Below, in pieces: positions 52,701 to 59,884 of a stretch of 64,000 bases of DNA. The DNA comes from Winogradskyella thalassocola (GTDB lineage: Bacteria > Bacteroidota > Bacteroidia > Flavobacteriales > Flavobacteriaceae). Position 1 is the first letter of the stretch; each line of letters starts with the position of its first letter. Made by a program: the position numbers and the translations under genes. The stretch spans positions 55,653 to 119,652 of the forward strand of contig NZ_FNCZ01000012.1 in assembly GCF_900099995.1 (NCBI RefSeq), read 5' to 3'. The notes beneath the pieces were generated by a model. That model saw only the letters and a program-made list of their open reading frames with translations. It was not told the DNA's origin and made no database searches.

Positions 52701-53388
52701 CTATTAATCTTATAAGAGCGAACATATCTAATCGTTGATCATCGCGAATTAAAACAAGTGTTCCTCCTGTGCTTAAGGTTGACATAATCTCTTGAAATGA
52801 GACATCAAAACTTAATGGTGCAAATTGCAAGGTGCGTGAACCATTTTTACATGTTGAATTTTTATTCTGCCAATTAATAAGATTAACCATGGCTTTTTCA
52901 CCCATACAGACCCCTTTTGGTTCACCTGTAGAACCTGAAGTATACAATATATAAGTAGCTGTATTTTTAGAACTTGACTCATTTACCCCTTTATCGATAG
53001 ATTGTTTAAGTCCATTAATTAATGGTTTAAGTCCAATTGCTATCACTTTACTTTCATCCGCCTTTGTTGTTAAACAAAATGAAAGTTTTGAATTAGAAAT
53101 AATTCCTTCAAGCCTTTTTTTAGGATATCCGAAATCAATTGGTAGATAGGCTTTACCTGATTTTAAAATTGCTAATACGAAGATTATTTGTTCAACACAA
53201 CGTGTTGTAGGTACACCAATAATTTCTTCATCTTTAGCATGACTCAAAATTGTATTATAAATTTTTGAGACCGCTTCCTCTGTTTGTCTATAGGTTAGCT
53301 TATCTGTTTCTGTTATTATACAAATATCATCTGGATAAGATTTCGCTGCCTTTTCAAAAAGTAGATAAACTTGGCTATGGTTACTCAT
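46759..53388 (-). CDS. Hybrid synthase A-PCP-KS-AT-ACP-aminotransferase
   Basis: 2209 residues. Domain order: adenylation (about 10-495; LYTSGSTGEPKG, SFDVSFQE, YGPTE, GKINKK), PCP (Ser548 in GGTSLL), ketosynthase (about 605-1030; Cys776 in SACSTSL, HGTATPVGDP, KSNMGHL), acyltransferase (about 1135-1420; Ser1222 in GHSIGE, HAFH at 1318-1321 indicating malonyl-CoA), ACP (Ser1548 in GLDSLV), Gln-rich linker (about 1580-1680) and a class III, GSA-type aminotransferase (about 1690-2180; IIFDEVITGF, PLP Lys1987 in TYGKVIGGG). No KR, DH or ER. The A pocket reads DVQFMAQVVK, proline-like. It loads an amino acid, extends it once and converts the beta-keto group to an amine, as in iturin/mycosubtilin and microcystin synthases. 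Confidence 0.94.
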   Translation of the reverse strand: MSNHSQVYLLFEKAAKSYPDDICIITETDKLTYRQTEEAVSKIYNTILSHAKDEEIIGVPTTRCVEQIIFVLAILKSGKAYLPIDFGYPKKRLEGIISNSKLSFCLTTKADESKVIAIGLKPLINGLKQSIDKGVNESSSKNTATYILYTSGSTGEPKGVCMGEKAMVNLINWQNKNSTCKNGSRTLQFAPLSFDVSFQEIMSTLSTGGTLVLIRDDQRLDMFALIRLIEKHAVNRLFLPFVALQALAEAAVSLALFPSCLKEIMTAGEQLKITNQLRTFFNALDNCKLFNQYGPTECHVVTELKLEGDPDDWPALPTIGKPIDNTTIYILDKKQQEVPKGKLGELCIAGVCLAEGYLGNEALTNEKFSFIELSDKGETRMYRTGDIARYLPDGNIEFLGREDEQVKISGHRIELGEVELALNKLPNIQQAVVIASNHLSDQSQLIAYLQSDNPPEDNTSFKEQVSAVLPDYMLPAYYIWVTDFAKTSSGKINKKLLPLPEYNRPSTAPLFKKPVTEIQKNITKVWADLLRIPEIGILDNFFEMGGTSLLAQKTVATLRQNYNYEIPIIKLYQHPTISELSNYLEPLKESKFKPSVTKKRKNGTSDVAIIGMAGRFPGANSIQELWEVLRDGKETISFFTPDELDPSIPEALRNDPLYVGARGVVPSVKEFDAAFFGINPKVAEAMDPQQRLFLEIAWEVLEQSGHLPVHFDGSIGVYAGTGMNTYFKSNILPNKDLIDRIGAFQASTVNEKDYISTRTAYHLNLKGPAVSVHSACSTSLLAIAEAADAIRHGRCDIALAGGSSITTPINSGHLYEEGSMMSPDGHCRSFDENAKGTVFSDGAGVLLLKNLEDAKRDGDIIHGIIKGVGINNDGGDKGSFTAPSIEGQAGAIANALFDADIDPSDISYIETHGTATPVGDPIEIEGLKLAFGKQAVNGYCAIGSIKSNMGHLTAAAGVTGVIKTVLSLKNRQIPPSLGFVKPNPSIDFENSPFYVNNKLSPWNSKSTRKAGISSFGVGGTNVHIVVEEYENQQRISDEGRPVQLLTWSAKKENSLVGYQKALANYLDSSTNLLLADVAHSLSSTREAFAHRSFAVSKDVVEAKEKLLSTDSKGIKSNVLKLVPSELAFLFPGQGSQYLQMGKALYDGEKVFRDAVDQCAELLKSDLKLDIRAIIYPEENSTEAESKLKDTQYTQPALFIIEYALSQLWMSWGIKPTLLCGHSIGEFVAAHLAGVFTLEDALHLITMRGKLVSELPGGSMLSVRTTINDLKNLIPEELSIAAINSDNLIVVSGPDNDVENFVKVLDKETIANKILLTSHAFHSTMMDPVLEVFEAEVNKVTLNVPRLPIVSTVTGDFLTDAEATSSKYWTNHLRSTVNFSGAMETVLGLEDPVLLEIGPGRALTTLSMQKKGLKSLASIASLSYPKENESAYHTALSALGDLWLNGVEPDWKTFYGDQIREKLWLPSYVFDRKPCWVEPLTVEPTISNLINKTEYIEDQYIDPLPNINTKFMRKPIILNKISEIIEENSGVEIDANDFNLSFLELGLDSLVLTQMAITFKKEFDTPITFRQLNDEFGSPNLLADHLDKVIPKEFYAPAPTVNHVHTQAPLSNALPNRPAQQSVNVVNNQTQNTALSLIAQQLQLLGQQMELLQGTGNVAAPMTMAQESKPIMASAPVVASTEDLSEDEKKEHQKPFGASPKIERKSTGLNTNQKTFLDNLILTYNKKTAGSKAYAQKHRSHMSDPRVVSGFKPLTKELVYPLVVGKSSGNKLWDIDGNEYIDVLNGFGSSLFGHQPDFIKEALHEQIEKGYEVGPQHPLAGEVCQLLCESTQHDRAALCNTGSEAVLGAMRIARTVTGRSLIVAFSRSYHGITDEVLVRGSRMKKSFPAAPGIMPEAVKNMLILDYGTEESLQIIRDRAHELAAVLIEPVQSRRPEFQPVEFVKEVSKITRSSNTAIIFDEVITGFRMGPQGMQGIYGVKADLATYGKVIGGGLSIGAIVGSSKYMDALDGGHWQFGDDSFPEVGVTYFAGTFVRHPLALAASKASLIHLRENGPKLQDDLAAMTDRFATELNIYFKKQSLPIQINHFKSLWRLSFLEEVPYSELVFVLMRLKGIHIWDGFPCFMTTAFKDEDVTHLINTFIECVEELIGAGIFKSEMNTDDIVDANIKASEDLNQPPVSGARLGMDESGNPAWFVSDAKQAGKFVKIDL

Positions 53389-54213
53389 TTTCTTCCAATT
53401 TAATTATTGTAAATATTAAAATACTTCTACTACACTTTTATGCAATTTATTGTTTCTTAAGTACGATATAATATTTTTAATATTAACTACGCTTTTATTA
53501 GTCTTAGAATCAAGGGAAAAGACTAGACTGTAATTAGTTAAATTTTGAGGGGAAATTTTTCGAAATTTAAAAAAACTTTTAAACCTACATAACAAATATT
53601 AGATAAATCGTTTCTTTTGTCGTTCAAAACCAATAAAATTCATCAATATCAAAAACCTCTTGAATTTTTGCCATTAAAACATCAAACATAAGTTAAAATA
53701 TAATCTCTTTTACAAAACAAATAGGTTTTATTATTAAAAATTACAGTTCATAAAACAAACAAAATCAATATCTAACACCATAAATGTACATATCGCTATT
53801 AGATTAGTCTCCGATAGAAAAATAGTTGGTTAAGGCTTAAATAATAAACTATTAGAAATTTTAATTCATAAAATTCCACTAACCGTTAGTATATCTAAAA
53901 TTAGTCAAAAGCAATAATTATAAACCATTACAGCTTTATAACATCAATGAAGATTGATATTATATACTACAGCAGTGCGATTGTATACTTCAGAGGTAAG
54001 AACAAATCTATTACGTTCGCTTCAAACAATTCATAAATCAAAATCTCACATAAAATGAAATTTCTGCAATCATCTACTAAAGTCATTCAAATTTATGATA
54101 ATTGAAAAGCTTTTTTCGGTCTTGGAAGTACAACGATATATCCTAAGTAACGGGCTAGTTTTTCAATGAATTTAGATTTTAGCTAATACCATATATAAAA
54201 AGTTATTAATTTT
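53389..54213. other. 825-bp AT-rich spacer upstream of the synthase operon
   Basis: No convincing gene on either strand. It must hold the promoter of the hybrid synthase operon (minus strand, start 53388), but no clear TTG / TAnnTTTG pair was found. It is more AT-rich and stop-dense than other spacers in the window. No inverted repeats of note. Confidence 0.6.
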
Positions 54214-55017
54214 TTAGTGTTCAATCCCCTGTATTAATTCTTTGTTTTTGATTGTTGTAATTAGAAACTCCATACCCCATATTCCTAACATCGTTAGAAA
54301 ATATATGATAGCAAAGGTAATGTATGTAGGGGTGCCTCCAGTTGTTGGCATTATTGGTAGTGATACGGCAGTATAATTTACCATTGTCTGTAATAGAAGA
54401 ACACACAGGCCACTTTTAGTATGTTTGTAGACAAAAGCGCACATACCAGCAAGTCCCATAAAAAATATAAATGCAGGTAAAATTGGGATTTCAGGAAATG
54501 TCCCCTCCCCAAGAAGTATTATGGGAATAAACCATAAAGTCCAAAAAACAGCAATAATTTGACTTGCATAAAATGGCTTCACGAATTTTGACAATTGCCG
54601 AATACAATAACTGACCCAAACAACTTCTCCTAGGAAAGCCCAAACTAAATTGGCCATATAACCTCTAAAGGTTGTAGTAATGAGAACAAAAAACGTAGAA
54701 TATTCAACATCAAAATAAAGAGCCTTTAATAGTAATGTAATACTAGCTATAGTTGTAGGAAAAATTAAACACAAAAAAATCCATTTTGGATGCACTTTCC
54801 AAGTTAGCATGGGCTTAAATAAATCTCTAATGCCCTTATTGCCTCTAGTAAATTTTATTATACAAATTAATATAAACAATAGAAGAATAAATCGACCTGT
54901 ATTGTATATAGAACGAGACATCATATCGTTGATCCTAGCCTGAACAAAAATTAAATTGGATAGAGGGCCAAGTACTAGAAAGATCCAAATCTCATATTTT
55001 CTAATAAAAACGCGCAT
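54214..55017 (-). CDS. CPBP-like membrane protein with degenerate catalytic motifs
   Basis: 267 residues and about seven or eight membrane helices. The region LGEVVWVSYCIRQL aligns by eye with the CPBP glutamic-protease motif (G-E-E-x-x-W-R) but lacks the second Glu and the Arg; AVFWTLWFIPIILLG matches motif 2 with the usual His replaced by Phe. MVNYTA keeps the third-motif Asn. It is thus probably not an active protease. Such proteins occur beside bacteriocin and natural-product genes, sometimes as immunity factors; that role is inference. Placed between cluster genes. Confidence 0.7.
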   Translation of the reverse strand: MRVFIRKYEIWIFLVLGPLSNLIFVQARINDMMSRSIYNTGRFILLLFILICIIKFTRGNKGIRDLFKPMLTWKVHPKWIFLCLIFPTTIASITLLLKALYFDVEYSTFFVLITTTFRGYMANLVWAFLGEVVWVSYCIRQLSKFVKPFYASQIIAVFWTLWFIPIILLGEGTFPEIPILPAFIFFMGLAGMCAFVYKHTKSGLCVLLLQTMVNYTAVSLPIMPTTGGTPTYITFAIIYFLTMLGIWGMEFLITTIKNKELIQGIEH

Positions 55018-55133
55018 AATTAAAATAGTTTCAACGAATATATTTTTTTTTTGTATATAAGAACAGCTGTTCCTAAAAAAAATCAGGAACTGTCATATTT
55101 TTTTATAAAGAATGTGGTAAAATTATGATCGAC

Positions 55134-55997
55134 TCAATTAACTAAAGACTCCTTAAGATTGAATATTTTTGACATGACCACTTTATAAACCTTAACCATC
55201 CATGCTAGTTTAGGATAATGGATTTTCGTGTTTAAATATAATTCATCCATAAAGAAATTCCAATTAAATGCGTTTACATGAGAGACTGCTACGGTAAGAT
55301 TAAAATCATGCATATAAGTTGTATGCCACCAACCTGCAGGTACAAATAAGGTTTCTCCGGGTTTTAGTGTCGTTTTTATAGCTTTTGCGTTCTTGAATAA
55401 TGGGAATTTGTCATAATCAGGATTCACTATATCGACTGGGCTGCGATGGTGGTGTCTTTTATCTGGATAAAAATAAGGGGTCTGGTCGGGTGAATATAAG
55501 ATAACATCTTTCTCTCCTTTTATTTGTGTAATTTGAGAATGTACTCCGAGCCAATCAAAATGCACGGTTGGAAAGGAACATCCATATCCACCAAAAAACA
55601 ATTCATGTTTATTAGTGTGTTTGGCAAAAAAATTACTTAAAAGACGACTATTTAGTCTATTTGATTTGCCAAATAATATTTCTGGTAAACCGCCAAAGTT
55701 TTCAGAGAAATCTTTAAGAGCATCAAAAGTAATTGGATACGGAGCTTTATTTTCTGGCGTTGACGCTTTACATAAATCAATTATTTCTGATAATGAATAG
55801 ATTTTTCCGTCTATGGTTTTAGATAAGTGGTTGTAATTAGACTTCAAATACTCGGGTGTGAACTTTTCTGATGATGTCCATTCAGCTTTATCAGTAATTA
55901 CAACAGGTAATGAAGATTTTACATAATTATTATAAAATGCTTTTTTAGACAGACCACTACATCTATCTATTTTGGATATATTAGTACGAAATTTCAT
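55134..55997 (-). CDS. Cupin_8/JmjC-like Fe(II)/2-oxoglutarate oxygenase, cluster copy 2
   Basis: 287 residues. The metal motif HFD in TVHFDWLGVHSQI and the distal His in AGWWHTTYMHDFN are intact. The general layout (KAEWTSSEKFTPEYLKSNY at the N-terminus; QTPYFYPDKRHHHRSP in the middle) follows copy 1 at 45866-46744, so the two are paralogues. It stands alone in AT-rich DNA about 1.7 kb upstream of the synthase operon and probably also tailors the product. Confidence 0.86.
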   Translation of the reverse strand: MKFRTNISKIDRCSGLSKKAFYNNYVKSSLPVVITDKAEWTSSEKFTPEYLKSNYNHLSKTIDGKIYSLSEIIDLCKASTPENKAPYPITFDALKDFSENFGGLPEILFGKSNRLNSRLLSNFFAKHTNKHELFFGGYGCSFPTVHFDWLGVHSQITQIKGEKDVILYSPDQTPYFYPDKRHHHRSPVDIVNPDYDKFPLFKNAKAIKTTLKPGETLFVPAGWWHTTYMHDFNLTVAVSHVNAFNWNFFMDELYLNTKIHYPKLAWMVKVYKVVMSKIFNLKESLVN

Positions 55998-56637
55998 TTT
56001 TATAAGTTTTTAATTATACAAAAAAATTAACCTTTTAACATAATTACTACCCTATTAACATCATTAATAATAAGGTAATGCTTTAGAATGATTCGCTACT
56101 AATCGTTACTGATTCAAACATAGTCAATTAAATTTAATTAAATTGACTTTTTAACAAATAAACAGTTAACAGACAGCACTTTACATACGGATTTTAATTA
56201 ATTGTGTTTTAAATTTCTTACATTATCGAATTCTTATTTTTTCAATCAATACAAATAACTCATAATGATTTTAAAGAAAACCAGACATATTTTCTGACGT
56301 TTTCAAGAGTATATAAAACTGAAAATTATTTGCTATTAATAAAAAAGGAAATAGATTATTTGGTAGCTATCCAAGAGATTTTCGAACATTCACAGAAGCT
56401 AATTGGTTATAAACCATGCTGAATACATTTAAAATTAGTATTCTAATATTTAAAGTTAAATAATAGATATCAAAAAGCAGCTATCATTATAGAAACACTT
56501 TGATACAAGATCATGACTTCTAACCTAAAACTAGAATAGAATTGCCCATTATCTGTTCTTATCAAGCTTAATGAGCTCAATACTTGAAATGAAATTATAT
56601 TAACTTGGAAGCAAAAAAAACCAAAATTATCGAATTT
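55998..56637. other. 640-bp AT-rich spacer without genes
   Basis: No supported gene. Short minus-strand open frames near 56.6 kb are extensions of the methyltransferase antisense frames and have no coding features. May contain the promoter of the second cupin gene. Confidence 0.6.
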
Positions 56638-57498
56638 CTAACATGAATATTTTGCTCCAATAAAAGTTTGAGTACCACCTTTAGATACTGGCTTTTGTGA
56701 GAAATGCCATAAATTAAATCCTGCGTTTTTAAAAAGCTTAGGATAGTTATGCGAAAATGAAGGCTCATTTCCATAAAGCTGCGAGTTAGGGTTTGTTTCA
56801 AAATTATGATCGCTACCATTAGGTTCTATCGCTATAAAGATAGTTTTGTTCAATCGGTTTATTTCGTTAAAAAATTCCTGTAAATTTGGTTCTAAAAAAT
56901 ATTCTAAGACATCTCTCGTCACAAAAATGGTATTACCCTGACCGTGTCTTTTAATCCAATCTAATGCATCTGAAGCTACAAACTCGAGCTTTTTGTTAGA
57001 GCTGAATTTTTTATTATTCTTTTCTACCTGTTTCTCACTAAGGTCAATACCTACAAAACGATTAATTTTAGGAAATTCTGAGGATAAATAATTCAAAACA
57101 TATCCATTACCTGTTCCTATTTCTACTAAGGTATTAAACTCTACTGATTGACTAGATAACTCTTCTTTAAGTAAATCAAATATAAATGTACAATTCGGTA
57201 AAAAGTGAGTCTCAAATAAATCTTCCGTTTCTACAAATAATTCTGTAGCTTTATTATTACGCCAAAAATCAACGTTCAATTTTGCTATTGTTTCATGATC
57301 TTGTATTTTCTCAAGTTTATTTACAAGTACATAACGCATTAACCTTTCCTGAGTGGTCAAATTCTTTTTATTCATATGTACTAGCGTTATTCTATTTTCT
57401 GATAGTTCGCGTGCCTTTTTTGGTCGAAGAAATACAAGTACATCACCTAACGTTCTAGCAATCTGCTGAATAATTTTTGATTTAGTATTAATACTCAT
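56638..57498 (-). CDS. Class I SAM-dependent methyltransferase near the NRPS/PKS cluster
   Basis: 286 residues from the ATG at 57498; a TTG three codons upstream is possible. The motif I region VEIGTGNGYVLNYLSSEF and the following acidic VGIDLSEKQVEKN define a Rossmann methyltransferase, preceded by ~140 residues of uncharacterised N-terminal sequence. FVASDALDWIKRHG is motif III-like. The substrate is unknown. It is 640 bp upstream of the second cupin gene, same strand, in similarly AT-rich DNA, so membership of the biosynthetic cluster is plausible but not proven. Confidence 0.82.
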   Translation of the reverse strand: MSINTKSKIIQQIARTLGDVLVFLRPKKARELSENRITLVHMNKKNLTTQERLMRYVLVNKLEKIQDHETIAKLNVDFWRNNKATELFVETEDLFETHFLPNCTFIFDLLKEELSSQSVEFNTLVEIGTGNGYVLNYLSSEFPKINRFVGIDLSEKQVEKNNKKFSSNKKLEFVASDALDWIKRHGQGNTIFVTRDVLEYFLEPNLQEFFNEINRLNKTIFIAIEPNGSDHNFETNPNSQLYGNEPSFSHNYPKLFKNAGFNLWHFSQKPVSKGGTQTFIGAKYSC

Positions 57499-57795
57499 AT
57501 GTAACAATTTTATTATATCAGTTAAATTTAAAAGACTAAGTTACACTTATAACTTAAAGACGAAAATATCAAATTATAAAAATCTATTTATATGAAAAGA
57601 GCATTGCAATTCTATAAAAAAAAATAGCATGCTTAGTTTTTATCCTACGAAAGACAAATATTTATGTTTAAAAGTTTACTATGACGCCTTATATTGTAAA
57701 ATTAATTCTTAAAAAGAATAATTTATTGATTTTTTTAAGTATTACAATTTATCTATTGAAACATTACTTTCTAAATCTTACTTTTACTTCCCAAT

Positions 57796-58794
57796 ATGGA
57801 TTCACTTACACAAATCATTTTAGGAGCTGCCGTAGGCGAAGCTGTCTTAGGTAGAAAAGTTGGCTATAAAGCCATTTTATACGGAGCTATTGCTGGTACG
57901 ATACCTGATTTAGATATTTTTGCGTCGTATTTTACGGATACCATTTCTGCATTAGCCATTCATCGCGGCTTTACCCATTCTATTGTGTTTTCAGTACTTT
58001 TTGCTCCCATTTTTGGTTGGCTCGTATCTCGATATGAAAGCTATAAAAATTTTAAAGGTTGGAGTTGGTTATTTTTCTGGGCTTTAATTACACACCCTAT
58101 GTTAGATGCCCATACCACATGGGGAACACAACTCTTTTGGCCTTTGGATTTAAGATTGGCGTTTAAAACCATTTTTGTAATTGACCCACTATATACACTA
58201 CCTTTTTTGGTGTTTTTAATTTTAGCAATGTGTCAAAAGCGTACTTCACAAAAACGTCGTTTGTATAATGGTATTGGCCTTACGATTAGTACCGCGTATT
58301 TAGCGTTAACGTTCATATTAAAAGACGTCGCATTAACACAATTTGAAGACGAATTACTAATGCAAAATATTAATTACAAAGACATAGACACGCGACCATC
58401 TCCACTTAATACCATATTATGGAATGCGAATGTGGAAACTAAAAACGCCTATTTATTAGGAACCTATTCTTTTTTTGATACTAAGGACATTACGTTTGAA
58501 ACGTATCCTAAGAATCATGAATTATTAGGAGACTTAATCAAGAATGAAAAAGTAAAACGCATGATTGCGATTTCTGAAGGATGGTACACTATAAATAAAA
58601 TTGACGACCAATTATACTTTAACGATCTTCGTTTTGGATTACTAAGTATGGCACCTCAATCTCAAAATTTTGTGTTTAAATATTTAATTGAAGTAGATCC
58701 CTCAGGAAATGTGAGCTTTATTGAACAAGAAAAAACACAGCGAGACGGTAAACAACTCATGTTAGATTTATGGCAACGTGTTAAAGGAAATTAA
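57796..58794 (+). CDS. YdjM-like membrane-bound metal-dependent hydrolase
   Basis: 332 residues. The N-terminus MDSLTQIILGAAVGEAVLG, GAIAGTIPDLDIFASYF, the HRGFTHSIVFS motif and THPMLDAHTTWGTQLFWP are the hallmarks of the YdjM (PF04307) family, with about four or five helices and a C-terminal soluble part. The biological role is unclear; a metal-dependent hydrolase activity is predicted from the His/Asp motifs. It is on its own and opposes the cluster methyltransferase. Confidence 0.9.
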   Translation: MDSLTQIILGAAVGEAVLGRKVGYKAILYGAIAGTIPDLDIFASYFTDTISALAIHRGFTHSIVFSVLFAPIFGWLVSRYESYKNFKGWSWLFFWALITHPMLDAHTTWGTQLFWPLDLRLAFKTIFVIDPLYTLPFLVFLILAMCQKRTSQKRRLYNGIGLTISTAYLALTFILKDVALTQFEDELLMQNINYKDIDTRPSPLNTILWNANVETKNAYLLGTYSFFDTKDITFETYPKNHELLGDLIKNEKVKRMIAISEGWYTINKIDDQLYFNDLRFGLLSMAPQSQNFVFKYLIEVDPSGNVSFIEQEKTQRDGKQLMLDLWQRVKGN

Positions 58795-58805
58795 TCACTT
58801 CTCAT

Positions 58806-59672
58806 TTACTTTTTTCTACCGTTAAACCACCTAAACTCATTAGTCCTAATAACATAACCTATTCTAATCATACTCTGTGATTGCTGATAATTGAGCAAAC
58901 CTTCAGCTTGACCAACATACCATTCTAACATTAAATATTGATTTGAGATGTTATTACCAAACGGATTATAATAAACGCGTGCTCTAACAGATCCTTTACC
59001 TTCAAAATTCAAACCTTTACGCAACCTTAAATCAAATATCAATTTATCAGGTTGATACGTATGAGACACATTAATTTGACCTAATCCAACGTATTCTAAA
59101 AGATCTGGGTTACCTTCTTTATAGGAAAATGGTAACCAAGCTTTAAAACTAGCTACTGTATTTTTATAAATACCAGTAGTGTATTCTAAATTTATACGGT
59201 TCCAACTACGCGATGCAATACTATCTCTACCATTAGACTCATGCTCAAAAGATAGCGTCCCTACTCCTTTTAAACGATTCTCTTTATCATAGAAAAACTT
59301 ACCTATCGCTATAGAAGGATTAAAATTAATATCCTTAAATGGAAACGAATCTTCATAGATATTCCAAAATGACTTTTGGGTATAGGTTAAAAACAAATAG
59401 GTGTCTAATGGTAACTTACTTCGCGTCAAGATTTGCTTAAAACTTATTTGGTATTTCGCATTAGCTGTAGCACTATTAATGGCTTTATTCGTAGGTACAC
59501 CTGAAACTAAAAAGTTGTCTTTGTGAATGGAAAAATAAGGCTGCGTAGCAATAGAATCTTGAAGCTCTTCTTTCGTATAAGCTTGTGAATAAACTGTAGC
59601 TGTTGTAAAAGTCACTAAAATAAAAAGAGTAACTATTTTCAGTATTTTAAAGTTGTGTATAAATCTAGTCAT
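58806..59672 (-). CDS. pldA: Outer-membrane phospholipase A (OMPLA)
   Basis: 288 residues from the ATG at 59672 (MTRFIHNFKILKIVTLFIL, signal peptide ending at VYSQ); an upstream ATG at 59762 would add 30 non-signal residues. The catalytic signature is intact: SFEHESNGRDSIASRSWNR with the His, Ser and Asn triad of OMPLA, followed by beta strands and a terminal FRWFNGRKK. It cleaves phospholipids in the outer membrane and keeps lipid asymmetry. It is convergent with the YdjM-like gene. Confidence 0.92.
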   Translation of the reverse strand: MTRFIHNFKILKIVTLFILVTFTTATVYSQAYTKEELQDSIATQPYFSIHKDNFLVSGVPTNKAINSATANAKYQISFKQILTRSKLPLDTYLFLTYTQKSFWNIYEDSFPFKDINFNPSIAIGKFFYDKENRLKGVGTLSFEHESNGRDSIASRSWNRINLEYTTGIYKNTVASFKAWLPFSYKEGNPDLLEYVGLGQINVSHTYQPDKLIFDLRLRKGLNFEGKGSVRARVYYNPFGNNISNQYLMLEWYVGQAEGLLNYQQSQSMIRIGYVIRTNEFRWFNGRKK

Positions 59673-59884
59673 AAGAAGTTGCAATATTTCAGGTCGTATT
59701 AAATTCTGAAAACAAAGATGATTAATTGTAATCAGCTTAATTAACTCATATACACTTAACACTAATCTAGAACAAAAAAATAAGGTTCTATTTTTTTTAG
59801 AATGTAATAAGAGTAATCTAAATTCTAAATGAGCACCACTTCTATTCTTTCTATAATTACATTTATATGATATCTTAAAAATCT

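Noticed and set aside
56595-56819. 74-codon minus-strand frame overlapping the methyltransferase 3' end
   Set aside because: Out-of-frame overlap with a gene that has clear motifs; no supporting features.
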